A DNA stretch of 64,000 bases from Rhizobium sp. R634 (GCF_002211305.1 NZ_LOKW01000026.1:310001-374000), one strand, 5' to 3'; positions 18,276-27,912 are shown, counted from the first letter of the stretch. Notes: generated by a model from the letters alone, not told the origin. Program-made: numbers and translations.

Positions 18276-19529
18276 CTATCGGAAAGCCACTTCCAGGTGC
18301 TGCCGGTCCTGTGCGATCACCCGGCAATTCGTTTCGAATCCTTCTCCCTTGATGGCGAGAATGAATTCCGAGGGAATCCCGGTCGTATTGGAGACTGAGA
18401 TCCCCGCGCTCTCCGAGCCGATGGACTTGACGGTGCAGTCGATGGTCGAGCGCCGGTCGTTGAACAATATCGAACCCGCCTTCAGCACCCGCCGCCGGGC
18501 GCCGATGGCATGATCGGCGTGGATGGAGCTCCACGACACGCACTGGTTCCGCCCGTCGCGTTTGGCCTGATACATCGCGGCATCCGCCTGAGCGAGCAGC
18601 GTCTCTATGTCCTTGCTGACGATGGAAAGCGCCGACGTTCCAAGGCTGGCCGTCACGTTCAGGGAGCCGTGATCGCCGAAAACCGGCTGGGAGGCGATGG
18701 CGGCTCTGAGCTTTTCGGCGACCGCAACCGCACCCTCCCGGTCGACATGCGGCAGGACGACGGCGAATTCCTCGCCTCCGATGCGGCCGAAGAGATCACC
18801 GACGCGGAGGGTGGCCTTGCAGATCGACGCAACCGCCTTGAGAACCGCGTCTCCCGCGGCATGTCCATGCGTATCGTTGACCTTCTTGAAGTGGTCGATA
18901 TCGAAGACGATGCATGAGAGGTCATGCTGATGCCGCAGCGCAAGCGAAATCAACTGATCGGCCTCCTGCTTGAAGGCGCGCCGCGTCATCGCCTCTGTCA
19001 GGCTGTCGGTGGCGGCCGACTGCATGAGTTCGATGCGGTCCATCGCCGCTCCCGCCAGTTCTTCGAGAATGGCAAGGTCTCTATTGCCGAAGGATCGTGG
19101 CCTGCGGTCGATGGCGCATACCGTTCCGATCATGTGCCCGGCCTTCGTCCGCAAGGGAACGCCGGCATAGAAGCGGATATGGTCCGCGCCCGTCACCGAA
19201 GGATGCCGCGCAAAGCGTGAATCCTTGGTCGCATCCTGCACGATGACCGGTTCGTCACAGTCAACCACGCAGCGGCAGAACGTATCATCGAGCGCCACCT
19301 CGTCGGCTGCCAAGCCGGAACAGGCCTTATACCATTGCCGATGCCCGTCGATCAGAGAGACGATGCCGATGTCGATGGCGAAGATCTGCTTTATCAAGCG
19401 CACGATGCGCTCGAATCCTTCGTCCCGCGGCGTGTCGAGGAGATCGAGCTGCTGCAGCGCAGCCAGCCGCTCGTTTTCGCGCTGAATAGCCTCCGACGAC
19501 GACTTTCCGAATACGCGTGCGACCACCAT
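18276..19529 (-). CDS. GAF-GGDEF diguanylate cyclase with C-terminal PilZ-like tail
   Basis: A 417-residue cytoplasmic protein. GAF sensor domain about residues 20-165; GGDEF domain about 175-330 with an intact active site GGEEF at 251-255. An inhibitory site RVGD at 242-245 has the five-residue spacing expected for product feedback. It should make cyclic di-GMP from two GTP. Residues 335-417 look like a PilZ-type beta barrel, though the RxxxR and [DN]xSxxG motifs are not clearly kept. The ATG at 19529 has AGGAGG eight bases upstream. It stands alone, convergent with the carboxypeptidase gene. Confidence 0.9.
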   Translation of the reverse strand: MVVARVFGKSSSEAIQRENERLAALQQLDLLDTPRDEGFERIVRLIKQIFAIDIGIVSLIDGHRQWYKACSGLAADEVALDDTFCRCVVDCDEPVIVQDATKDSRFARHPSVTGADHIRFYAGVPLRTKAGHMIGTVCAIDRRPRSFGNRDLAILEELAGAAMDRIELMQSAATDSLTEAMTRRAFKQEADQLISLALRHQHDLSCIVFDIDHFKKVNDTHGHAAGDAVLKAVASICKATLRVGDLFGRIGGEEFAVVLPHVDREGAVAVAEKLRAAIASQPVFGDHGSLNVTASLGTSALSIVSKDIETLLAQADAAMYQAKRDGRNQCVSWSSIHADHAIGARRRVLKAGSILFNDRRSTIDCTVKSIGSESAGISVSNTTGIPSEFILAIKGEGFETNCRVIAQDRQHLEVAFR

Positions 19530-19677
19530 GCAGCATGCCTCCTGACAGCGTTAACATGATGGGTTCCACAAATTCGTGAAGAAATTGAATACGATGGCGG
19601 CCCTGGACTTCATCGGCCTCAAATTTTTCAGGCTTCACAACCCTCGATGTCGAAGCAGCGATAGCGAAAAAGCCATT

Positions 19678-20289
19678 TCAGATTGAACGCAGCGTCCAGG
19701 TGACGATTTCGGAGGCAACCGCGGAGAAGGCGCGGTCGAGGCCCTTGACGAAACCGTCATTGTCGCCGCCGGCCGGCGACGTGGCACGGAACACCTTCTG
19801 GGCGCGCACCGAGCCGTTGCGGTCGTTGAGGAGCTTGGCTGATATTTCGACCACCGCCTGGTTGCCGTTCGAAGCGTCGATCTCGAAGGCGCGGATATCG
19901 GTGACGACCTGGTAGTCGATCGCCAGTCCCTGCCCTGGTATGCCGACGCCGCCAAGCTTGCCGGAGTTCTCGAAAGCTTCGAGCAGCTTCGATTGCACCA
20001 TGCGCGGCAGCTTGTCGCCCCACTGCGCCCGCGACAGATACTGGATTTCCGAAGGCGACACGCGGATGACGATCTGTTCGCTGTCGAGCGCCCTCAGCGC
20101 CGTCGGGCCGGCGATCAGGATCTGGCGAGATTTGGCCGCCGGGCCGTCGCCGCTGACGGAAGCGGAAAGATCATAGGTGTCGTTCTTGGCCGACGTGCCG
20201 CAACCGGAAAGGATCAGCGCCGTGAGCGGCAGCGCGATCACCGTTCCCCTGATCCATGAACGGCGCGACAACAGATGCGATGCGACCAT
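19678..20289 (-). CDS. ABC-transport auxiliary lipoprotein (PqiC/DUF330-like)
   Basis: A 203-residue lipoprotein. The signal peptide ends in a lipobox, LILSGC, with the acylated cysteine near residue 30. The mature part fits the ABC_trans_aux family, whose members (such as PqiC) sit in the outer membrane as partners of MCE transport systems. It is the last gene of the Mla-type operon, 21 bases after mlaD, with AGGGG upstream of its ATG. Confidence 0.88.
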   Translation of the reverse strand: MVASHLLSRRSWIRGTVIALPLTALILSGCGTSAKNDTYDLSASVSGDGPAAKSRQILIAGPTALRALDSEQIVIRVSPSEIQYLSRAQWGDKLPRMVQSKLLEAFENSGKLGGVGIPGQGLAIDYQVVTDIRAFEIDASNGNQAVVEISAKLLNDRNGSVRAQKVFRATSPAGGDNDGFVKGLDRAFSAVASEIVTWTLRSI

Positions 20290-20310
20290 AAGCTACCCCT
20301 GACTTCCCTG

Positions 20311-21681
20311 TTAACGCCGCGTCCGGCCGTCATATTGCTTGACCGTGTCCCCACCGAAGATCAGGCGTTGCGGATTGCGGTCGAAGTTGGTGATCGTATC
20401 GTTCAGATTGTTCACGGTGCCGCGCATGTCGTTGACGAGCGTCTGCACGTCGCGCAGGCCGCCGCTCGAGAACTTCTGCAGATTGTCGGCGATCGGCCCG
20501 ATGCGCGCATTCAGGTTGTCGGCGACCTTCTTGAAGGATTCGAGCGTCGCGCGCGCCTCGGTGAACAGCGATTGCGTATTGTCGGTGCCAAGCAGCGCAT
20601 CGACCTTGATGAGAATGCCGTCGATGCGGGTCGAGGCCGAGTTCAGCTTGTTGGCAAGCTGCGACACGTCCTGGATCGTCTGGTCGATATCCTTCTGGCG
20701 CGCCGACACCGTATTGGCGACGTCGCGGATCGAAGCGACGGCGGCGCGGGCGTCCTTGGTCGCCTGCGAGATGTCGTCGACCGAGCCCTTCACCTTCGCC
20801 GGATCGATCTGGGCGACGAGCGTATCGACGCGGTCGAGCGTCGCCTGCGCCTGCTTGCCGAAATTGTTGAAGGTCGTGGCCGTCTCGTCGAACTTCTGGA
20901 TCGCCCCCTTGAGGTCGCCGGAAGCATCCGCGACATTGGCGGTGATCTTCTCGGCATTGGAGACGATGTTGTCGATCTTCTGCGCATCGACCGCCTTGAC
21001 CAGCGATTCCACAGCCTGAAGCGTCGAATCGACACGGCCCGAAACCGCCTTCACCGTGTTGGAAAGCTCACCGACGCTCTGCAGGAAGGCGTCGATATTG
21101 CCGGAATTCTTGGCTAGCGCCTCCGAGAAGGTCTCGGCATTCTTGAAGGTCTCGGTCAGCGGTCCGCGCGAATCCTCGATGAAACCCTGCAGCTCGCCGA
21201 CCGCATCGTTGGCGCGATCGAGGATCTTGTCGGCAGTCGCCAGAAGATTGGTGACGCTCGACTGGTCCGCGATGATGACGGCGCGTTTGCCGGTATCGAT
21301 CGCATGCTGGAGGATGCTTTCCTCGCCCTTGCGCCCGCCGGACAGCTCGATATAGGCAGCGCCCGTCAGGCCCTGGATTTCAAGGGCGGCCTTGGTGGAG
21401 GGATAGATCGGCGCATCCGTGCGCACCTGCGTGAAGGCCAGCGAATATTGCGGATCGTCGGCATCGATCGACAGTGTCTGCACCGAGCCCACCTGAATAC
21501 CGTTGAAGCGCACCGGCGAGCCGACGCTGAGGCCGTTGGCCGAGCCCGGAATACGCACGATCAGTTCCGTCATCGGACCGCCGCGGCCATATTCGGCCAT
21601 CCAGTAGACGAAGCCGAACGCCGCCGCGATCACCAGCACCGTGAAAAAACCGACAATTGTGTAGTTGGCTTTGGTTTCCAT
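20311..21681 (-). CDS. mlaD: MCE/MlaD-family substrate-binding protein
   Basis: A 456-residue protein. One N-terminal membrane anchor (GFFTVLVIAAAFGFVYWMA), then an MCE domain (about 40-120, with GSANGLSVGSPVRFNGIQVG), then a long helical region of heptad-like segments typical of longer MlaD homologues. MCE proteins form hexameric rings that shuttle phospholipids across the periplasm. E. coli MlaD is only about 180 residues, so this one has a long helical C-terminal extension that could form a tube. It sits between mlaF and the auxiliary lipoprotein gene. Confidence 0.92.
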   Translation of the reverse strand: METKANYTIVGFFTVLVIAAAFGFVYWMAEYGRGGPMTELIVRIPGSANGLSVGSPVRFNGIQVGSVQTLSIDADDPQYSLAFTQVRTDAPIYPSTKAALEIQGLTGAAYIELSGGRKGEESILQHAIDTGKRAVIIADQSSVTNLLATADKILDRANDAVGELQGFIEDSRGPLTETFKNAETFSEALAKNSGNIDAFLQSVGELSNTVKAVSGRVDSTLQAVESLVKAVDAQKIDNIVSNAEKITANVADASGDLKGAIQKFDETATTFNNFGKQAQATLDRVDTLVAQIDPAKVKGSVDDISQATKDARAAVASIRDVANTVSARQKDIDQTIQDVSQLANKLNSASTRIDGILIKVDALLGTDNTQSLFTEARATLESFKKVADNLNARIGPIADNLQKFSSGGLRDVQTLVNDMRGTVNNLNDTITNFDRNPQRLIFGGDTVKQYDGRTRR

Positions 21682-21689
21682 CTATCCGG

Positions 21690-22529
21690 TCACTTCCCGC
21701 CGCCGCTGTGCCGCGCGCCACTGTCCTGCGGCACGATCGATCGCGCCCGTTTACCCTTGAAATAGGCCTGCACCCACGGATCGTCATAGGCCAGCATATC
21801 GTCGATCGTGCCTTCCACCATTACCCGCTTCTTTCCGAGCACGGCAATACGGTCGCAGACCGAAAACAAACTATCGAGGTCATGTGTGACCATATAGACA
21901 GTCAGTCCCAGGCTATCGCGCAGGTTGGCGATCAGGTCGTCGAACTCGGCCGCGCCGATCGGATCGAGACCGGAGGTCGGCTCGTCGAGGAACACCAGTT
22001 CCGGATCGAGCGCCAGCGCGCGGGCGAGTGCTGCGCGCTTGATCATGCCGCCGGATAGTTCGGACGGATATTTGTCGGCGGCATCGGCCGCAAGCCCAAC
22101 CATGCGGATCTTCAGATGCGCCAGTTCGTCCATCAGCGAGCGCGGTAGGTCGAGATATTCGCGCATAGGCACCTGGATATTCTCTTTCACCGTCAGCGAC
22201 GAGAACAGCGCCCCCTGCTGAAACAGCACGCCGAGCCGCATGTCGAGCGCATTGCGCTGCGGTTCGTCGAGTTCGTCGAAGTCCTGCCCGAGGATCTTGA
22301 TTGTGCCGGAGCGGCGCGGCAGCAGCCGCAGCACCGTGCGCATCAGCACCGATTTGCCGGTGCCGGACGCACCGACGAATCCGAGGATCTCGCCGCGATA
22401 GATATCGAGGTTCAGATTGTCGAGCACGACCTTCGAGCCGAACGCGACCGTGACGTCGCGCGCCGAAAGCACGACATCCCTGCCCCGTCCCTGGCCTTCG
22501 ATCGGTTGCTCGTCCACGCCACCCGCCAT
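21690..22529 (-). CDS. mlaF: Mla-type lipid ABC transporter, ATP-binding subunit
   Basis: A 279-residue ABC ATPase. Walker A GASGTGKSV, Q-loop LFQQGALF, signature LSGGMIKRAALARA, Walker B LVFLDEPTSGLD and the switch histidine in VTHD are all present. The motif LSGGM in place of LSGGQ is usual in this family. The start at 22529 lies one base after the mlaE stop. The frame is open to 22562 but the upstream codons overlap mlaE. It powers MlaE-MlaD lipid movement at the inner membrane. Confidence 0.94.
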   Translation of the reverse strand: MAGGVDEQPIEGQGRGRDVVLSARDVTVAFGSKVVLDNLNLDIYRGEILGFVGASGTGKSVLMRTVLRLLPRRSGTIKILGQDFDELDEPQRNALDMRLGVLFQQGALFSSLTVKENIQVPMREYLDLPRSLMDELAHLKIRMVGLAADAADKYPSELSGGMIKRAALARALALDPELVFLDEPTSGLDPIGAAEFDDLIANLRDSLGLTVYMVTHDLDSLFSVCDRIAVLGKKRVMVEGTIDDMLAYDDPWVQAYFKGKRARSIVPQDSGARHSGGGK

Positions 22530-22530
22530 G

Positions 22531-23700
22531 CTAGAAGTTGATCGCTGCATAGAACATCGCAAAAAGCCCGTCCATCAGGATGACGACGAAAATCGCCTTC
22601 ACCACCGAGGCCGTCACGTGCTGGCCGAGCGATTCGGCGCTGCCGCCGACTTTCAGCCCTTCGACGGCCGCAACGATGCCGATAACGAGCGCCATGAAGG
22701 GCGCCTTGATCATGCCTGAGAGCACGGTCGACAGCGTCACCGCCTCGTGCAGGCGCGCCAGGAAGTTGGCGAAAGTGATTCCGGAATAGCCCCAGGCGAC
22801 GACGGCAGCCCCGGCGAGCGAGGCAAAGTTCGCCAATACCGTCAGAAGCGGCAGCGCGATGGTCAGCGCCACCAGCCTTGGAAAGATCAGCACGCCGATC
22901 GGGTTCAGCCCCATGACCTTCAGCGCGTCGATCTCTTCGCGCATCTTCATCGAGCCGATTTCAGCGGTGATCGCGCTACCGGAGCGGCCGGCGATCATGA
23001 TCGAGGTCAGGAGCACGCCGATTTCGCGCAATTGCAGGATGCCGACGAGATCGACGACGAAAACCTCAGCGCCGAAATAGCGCAGCTGGAAAGCGCCCTG
23101 CTGGGCGATGATCGCGCCGATCAGAAACGACATCAGCAGGATGATCGGAACCGCGCGCACGCCCATATGGTCAATCTGGTTGACGATCGAAGCCGGCGAA
23201 ACGCCGCTGCCGCGGCCGAGTTTCATCTGCGCGCCGCGCACCGCCGAGCCGAGGATATACATGGAGGCGGCGAGATTGTCCCAGACGTCGTAGGTCATCT
23301 TGCCGATCGGCGCCAGGATGCGTGCGGCGAGCGAGACCTTTTCCTTCTGCTCCGGCTCCGCCTTGGCCGGCTCCTCGGAAAACATCTCCAGCATTTCGTC
23401 GATATGCGGATTGGTGCCGACGAAGCGCACCGTGCGCCCGGCCGCTTCCTCTTCCTTCTTCAGCCGGCAGAGCAGCCAGATGCCGGCGGTATCGATGTCG
23501 GAAACATTCGAGAGGTCGAGTGTCAGATCGCCGGTCTTTGCTCGCCGAAGCTTTTCGAAATCGCGCAGAACGAAATGCACATAGGCGCTGCGCCAATTGC
23601 CGCTGAGACGCACATGCTGCCCGGAACCATCGGCATGGTCGTCCACGTCAAGCGAGGCGGCGTTGCGATTCTCGGCGTTCAAGATACTTATGTCTTTCAA
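22531..23700 (-). CDS. mlaE: MlaE-family permease with fused N-terminal STAS domain
   Basis: A 389-residue inner-membrane permease. Residues 25-110 form a STAS domain (LTLDLSNVSDIDTAGIWLL), corresponding to a fused MlaB, followed by the MlaE membrane region with five or six hydrophobic segments. The family signature GRSGSAITAEIGSMKMREEI, with its conserved coupling helix, is intact. It is the first gene of the operon. The start is a TTG at 23700, with no convincing ribosome site, so the exact N-terminus is uncertain. It diverges from dgcA across about 100 bases. Confidence 0.92.
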   Translation of the reverse strand: MKDISILNAENRNAASLDVDDHADGSGQHVRLSGNWRSAYVHFVLRDFEKLRRAKTGDLTLDLSNVSDIDTAGIWLLCRLKKEEEAAGRTVRFVGTNPHIDEMLEMFSEEPAKAEPEQKEKVSLAARILAPIGKMTYDVWDNLAASMYILGSAVRGAQMKLGRGSGVSPASIVNQIDHMGVRAVPIILLMSFLIGAIIAQQGAFQLRYFGAEVFVVDLVGILQLREIGVLLTSIMIAGRSGSAITAEIGSMKMREEIDALKVMGLNPIGVLIFPRLVALTIALPLLTVLANFASLAGAAVVAWGYSGITFANFLARLHEAVTLSTVLSGMIKAPFMALVIGIVAAVEGLKVGGSAESLGQHVTASVVKAIFVVILMDGLFAMFYAAINF

Positions 23701-23802
23701 GGCTTATGGCGACATTGCCGAATCGCGAAGCGGATCGTTCGTGACCCGGCGCGTCAATATACAGAAGCAACGTCCAATTTCCATGCTCGCAGGACAGCAA
23801 TA

Positions 23803-24786
23803 ATGCCGCGCACACTCGATATCCAGATGAATTCCTTCCCGATTGCCGGAACTTTTGCCATCTCGCGCGGCGCAAAGACCGAGGCCGAGGTCATCACCTG
23901 CACGCTCACCGAAGAAGGCGCGCAGGGGCACGGCGAATGCGTGCCCTACCGCCGCTACGGCGAGACCATGCAGAGCGTCTTCGCCCAGATCGAGGCCGCG
24001 CGCCCGCTTGTTGAAGCCGGCATCTCGCGTACCGATCTCTTGTCGGCTATGCCGCCGGGCGCGGCGCGCAACGCCGTCGATTGCGCGCTCTGGGATCTCG
24101 AATCCAAACGCACGGGCCAAGCTGTCGCTGCCCGGCTCGGCCTCACCGCGCTCAAGCCGCTCACCACCGCCTACACCATCTCGCTCGGCGAGCCGGAGGT
24201 GATGGCCGCCCAGGCGCGCGAACATGCCGGCCGCGCTCTGCTCAAGGTCAAGGTCGGAACCGGCGACGATGAAAGCCGCATCCGCGCCGTCTGTGCGGCA
24301 GCACCTGATGCCGCAATCATTCTCGACGCCAACGAGGGCTGGCCCGAAGCGGTGCTGGAACGTCACCTTCATATCGCCGCGGAAGCAGGTGTGGCCCTCG
24401 TCGAGCAACCCTTGCCGGCCGGCCAGGATGCGCTGCTTGCCGAGATCCGCCGCCCACTCCTCGTCTGCGCCGACGAGAGCGTTCATCACACCGGCGATCT
24501 CGCAAGCCTTGCCGACCGCTACGATGCGATCAACATCAAGCTCGACAAAACGGGCGGCCTGACGGAAGCCTTGGCGATGAAGGCGGAAGCCGAGCGGCTC
24601 GGCTTTTCCATTATGATCGGCTGCATGGTCGGCACTTCGCTTGCCATGGCGCCGGCGGTGCTGCTCGCCCAGAATGCCGATTTTGTCGATCTCGACGGTC
24701 CGCTGCTGCTCGCCCGAGACCGCGAGCCCGGCCTGCATTATGCCGCTTCTCTGGTCTTCCCGCCGGAAAACGCCCTCTGGGGCTGA
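23803..24786 (+). CDS. dgcA: L-Ala-D/L-Glu type dipeptide epimerase (enolase superfamily)
   Basis: A 327-residue enolase-superfamily enzyme of the muconate-lactonizing subgroup. Active-site features are KVKVG (catalytic lysine), ILDANEGW and VEQPL metal ligands, CADES, and the second lysine in INIKLDKTGG. These match L-Ala-D/L-Glu epimerases that recycle peptidoglycan-derived dipeptides; activity on other dipeptides is possible. The ATG at 23803 has AGGACAG upstream. The same frame is open for a further kilobase upstream but runs antisense through mlaE. The 3' end overlaps the convergent MFS gene by 49 bases. Confidence 0.9.
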   Translation: MPRTLDIQMNSFPIAGTFAISRGAKTEAEVITCTLTEEGAQGHGECVPYRRYGETMQSVFAQIEAARPLVEAGISRTDLLSAMPPGAARNAVDCALWDLESKRTGQAVAARLGLTALKPLTTAYTISLGEPEVMAAQAREHAGRALLKVKVGTGDDESRIRAVCAAAPDAAIILDANEGWPEAVLERHLHIAAEAGVALVEQPLPAGQDALLAEIRRPLLVCADESVHHTGDLASLADRYDAINIKLDKTGGLTEALAMKAEAERLGFSIMIGCMVGTSLAMAPAVLLAQNADFVDLDGPLLLARDREPGLHYAASLVFPPENALWG

Positions 24787-25955
24787 AGGTAATAGGCGTA
24801 GATCACCAGCCCGAGGCCGGAAAGCGCGACGAGCGCCATGACGTAATAGCTGACGAGCCCGAGCCAGGCGTAGAGATAGCCCGACGCGATGGTCATTAGC
24901 CCCATCGCCATGCCGACATAGAAGAAATAGGCGCCCTGCGCCGATGATTCCTGCGTCTCCTGCACCGTCGCCACGATCCGCCGCTGCACGCCCGTATGCA
25001 CGAAGGCATAGGTGAAGCCGTGGAAACATTGCAGCAGGAAGAAGCCGGCAAAGCCGGCATTCATCGGAAACAGGATCCAGCGGCAGACGCTGACGGCGCA
25101 ACCGAAGCGGATCAGCGTCCAGGCATTGAAGCGCCGGTTGAGACGCTTCGACAGGAAGAATACCGTCACTTCGGACGCCACGCCGGCACTCCAGAGCAGG
25201 CCGACCTCAGTGCCGGAAAAGCCAAGTTGATGCCAGTAGATCGAGGAAAAGGCGTTGAGCACCGCATGGCTCGACTGCTGGATGGCGACACCGATCAGGA
25301 GCAGCAGCAAATGCGGCTCGCGCAGCCCGCTGCCGGTGGCGGCCGGTAGGTCGATCGGCTGGCCGCGCCGCCGCGTCGGCCCGATACGCGGACAGAAGAT
25401 CGCCATCACGACGGTCATGGTGAAACCGAACACCATGACGACGAGCACCATCCCGCCGCCCCAGCGGCCGATCAGCTGGCCGCCGACCAGCGTCGAGACG
25501 ATGAAGGCGACCGAACCCCACACCCGCATCGACCCATAATCGAGCCCCCAACGGCGCACACCCGAGATGACGATCGATTCCACCACGGGCACATAGGGCG
25601 CGAAGGTGGCGCCCTGAAGCGCGAAGACGATCGTCACCGGCCAGAAGCTGGTCGTCCAGTACAGTGCGATCGCCGTCAGCAGCGACAGAGAGCCGGACCA
25701 GAGGAGCACGTCGGCGCGCTCCTTCAGGCGGTCGGCGATCATGGCGACCACAGGCGCCACCAGCACGCGGACCACCATCGGTATGGCAAGGATGATGCCG
25801 ATCTCATGATCGCTGAAACTGTGGGTTTCGAGCCATACCGGGAAGAACGGCAGGACAACGCCATTGACGAGCAGCGGCGCGCAATAGGAAAGCGCGCTGA
25901 GCAGCCGGAAGCGCGGCGGCGCTCCCTCACCCGGGAGATGTTGAGCGGGAATCAT
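24738..25955 (-). CDS. MFS transporter, phenylpropionate-permease-like (PPP family)
   Basis: A 405-residue membrane protein with twelve predicted membrane segments in the MFS_1-like/HcaT pattern. The N-terminus LLSALSYCAPLLVNGVVLPF and the loop between helices 2 and 3 (DRLKERADVL) fit the family. E. coli HcaT is a putative phenylpropionate transporter. Substrate is unknown here. Its convergent position tail-to-tail with dgcA is suggestive of a peptide or cell-wall fragment link but this is inference. The 3' end overlaps dgcA. Confidence 0.85.
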   Translation of the reverse strand: MIPAQHLPGEGAPPRFRLLSALSYCAPLLVNGVVLPFFPVWLETHSFSDHEIGIILAIPMVVRVLVAPVVAMIADRLKERADVLLWSGSLSLLTAIALYWTTSFWPVTIVFALQGATFAPYVPVVESIVISGVRRWGLDYGSMRVWGSVAFIVSTLVGGQLIGRWGGGMVLVVMVFGFTMTVVMAIFCPRIGPTRRRGQPIDLPAATGSGLREPHLLLLLIGVAIQQSSHAVLNAFSSIYWHQLGFSGTEVGLLWSAGVASEVTVFFLSKRLNRRFNAWTLIRFGCAVSVCRWILFPMNAGFAGFFLLQCFHGFTYAFVHTGVQRRIVATVQETQESSAQGAYFFYVGMAMGLMTIASGYLYAWLGLVSYYVMALVALSGLGLVIYAYYLQPQRAFSGGKTREAA

Positions 25956-26120
25956 GGGTGGACCTGAAGGAAACTGATCCTTGTCCTAACACAGCACCCT
26001 GGAGGCGACTATTGCGAGAAATAGCCGTCCGGAAACGTTTTAGAAAATAAATAGGGCCTGTCACCTCGCGGTAACGGCTAAATTGCTGCAGAGCCGCCGC
26101 GGCAAGCGGCGACGCCGAAA

Positions 26121-26969
26121 TCAGGCTGCCTGCGGGGCGAGCTCCGCGTCTTCGGAGCGCTCGACGGCAACAAGCGCCGGCACGGTGCTCGCAAGCGCCC
26201 GCCAGGTGATCAGCTCGAAGGTGCCGTCCTCATGTTCGGCGACCGCCGTGCAGCTTTCCACCCAGTCGCCGGTATTGATGTAGCGGATCCCGTCCATGTC
26301 CTGGATCACCGCGTGGTGGATATGGCCGCAGATCACGCCGTCGGCGCCGCTCTTGCGGGCTTCTTCGGTCACGACACGCTCGAATTCACCGATGAAATTG
26401 ACCGCATGCTTGACCTGCAGCTTGGCCCATGCGGAAAACGACCAGTAAGGCATGCCGAGGCGGCGGCGGACGGCCGCGAGCAGAATGTTGATGCGGATGG
26501 CCGTATCGTAAGCCCAGTCGCCGAGATAGGCGAGCAGCCGGGCGTTGCGGACGACGACGTCGAATTCGTCGCCGTGCAGGATCAGGTATTTCTTGCCGTC
26601 GGCGCCGTCATGCATCATGCGCTCGACGACTTCGATGCCGCCGAAATGCATGCCCGGGAAGTCGCGCAGGAATTCGTCGTGATTGCCGGGGATGTAGACG
26701 ACGCGCGTGCCCTTGCGTGCCTTGCGCAGCAGCTTCTGGACGACGTCGTTGCAAACCTGTGGCCAATACCAGCTGCGCTTCAGGCGCCAGCCGTCGACGA
26801 TGTCGCCGACGAGCACGATCGTATCGGCTTCATGGTAGCGCAGAAAATCCAGGAGGAAATCAGCCTTCGCGGCCTTCGAGCCGAGGTGCACATCGGAAAT
26901 GAAGAGTGTGCGGAAATGCCTGGGTTCCATCATGTCTGTCACGAACAGTGCTCGTGCCCCATCTTTCAT
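26121..26969 (-). CDS. LpxH-like calcineurin-type phosphoesterase
   Basis: A 282-residue metallophosphoesterase. Metal-binding motifs are all present: SDVHLGS (Asp26, His28), VGDIVDGW, GNHDEF, LHGDEFD and GHIHHA. This is the LpxH-like family, where E. coli LpxH makes lipid X in lipid A synthesis. Many alphaproteobacteria use the unrelated LpxI for that step, so the role of this paralogue is uncertain. It is preceded by GGAAGG and is divergent from the histidine phosphatase gene. Confidence 0.88.
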   Translation of the reverse strand: MKDGARALFVTDMMEPRHFRTLFISDVHLGSKAAKADFLLDFLRYHEADTIVLVGDIVDGWRLKRSWYWPQVCNDVVQKLLRKARKGTRVVYIPGNHDEFLRDFPGMHFGGIEVVERMMHDGADGKKYLILHGDEFDVVVRNARLLAYLGDWAYDTAIRINILLAAVRRRLGMPYWSFSAWAKLQVKHAVNFIGEFERVVTEEARKSGADGVICGHIHHAVIQDMDGIRYINTGDWVESCTAVAEHEDGTFELITWRALASTVPALVAVERSEDAELAPQAA

Positions 26970-27135
26970 CTAGCCTTCCAAAACCAGACTCGTGTTTCAG
27001 GAAGATGACAGACTGGGGAAAAGCCCTGCAAACCTGTTGCTTGCGCGCCGGGCGGCATCCTGCATGGCATGTTGCCCTGGGAATGGAGCGCGTTCATGAT
27101 GGCGCCGATTCCTATCGGACAATGCGGGATGGCTG

Positions 27136-27885
27136 ATGCGTCTCTTTCTCGTTCGCCACGGCGAATCCCTCGGCAATATCGACGAGCGCGCTTATCGCCA
27201 ATTCGGCGATCACAACGTGCCGCTGACCCAATGGGGCTATCGCCAGGCGGCGGAAGCAGGCGCCGTCATCGCCTCCTATCTCACGGGATTGCCGAGCCAG
27301 GGATTCCAGAAGCTGCACATCTGGTATTCACCGTTTCTGAGGACCCGGCAGAGCAAGGATGCGCTGCTTCAAGCGCTGCCGGAGAGTTTCGTCGGCGATG
27401 TCAGGGAGGATTATCTGCTGCGTGAGCAGGATTTCGGCCTCTTCACGGAAATCTACGATCACGCCGAGCAAAGGCAGAAATTCCCCGAGGAATTCGAAAA
27501 ATGGGCAAGGCTGCGCAACAACAGCGGCAAGTTTTACGCGCGCCCGCCGGATGGCGAAAGCCGCGCGGATGTGGCGCAGCGGGTGCGCCTGTTCCTCCAG
27601 ACCGTCATGCACGAGGCCGAAAGCGGCGACCATAATGTTGCGATCGTCGGCCACGGCGTCACCAACCGCGCCGTCGAAATGAATTTCCTCCATCACTCCG
27701 TCGATTGGTTCGAGCGCTCCGATAATCCCGGAAATGCCGACATCACGCTGATCGAGGGCACGCGCCGCCAAGGCTACGACACCATCCTGCTGCACCAGGC
27801 CGCCGACCGCCAGCCGGGACAGGAAAGTCAGCTGCGGGACGCCCATGGCGCCGACGTCACGCTCACGCCGAAAACCGGCCGATAG
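27136..27885 (+). CDS. Histidine phosphatase family protein (phosphoglycerate mutase-like)
   Basis: A 249-residue histidine phosphatase. RHGES opens the protein (MRLFLVRHGES), and the second catalytic histidine is in AIVGHGVTNRA. The insert between them is long, with EQDFGLFTEIYD resembling the broad-specificity phosphatase subgroup. The substrate is not evident. GGGATGG precedes the start. It is convergent with the RND pump operon. Confidence 0.85.
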   Translation: MRLFLVRHGESLGNIDERAYRQFGDHNVPLTQWGYRQAAEAGAVIASYLTGLPSQGFQKLHIWYSPFLRTRQSKDALLQALPESFVGDVREDYLLREQDFGLFTEIYDHAEQRQKFPEEFEKWARLRNNSGKFYARPPDGESRADVAQRVRLFLQTVMHEAESGDHNVAIVGHGVTNRAVEMNFLHHSVDWFERSDNPGNADITLIEGTRRQGYDTILLHQAADRQPGQESQLRDAHGADVTLTPKTGR

Positions 27886-27912
27886 CCCAAGGCAATCCGC
27901 CGGCGCTTTACG

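Noticed and set aside
22747..23802. Upstream extension of dgcA by 352 codons
   Set aside because: Runs antisense through mlaE; the ATG at 23803 has a ribosome site and gives the normal family length.
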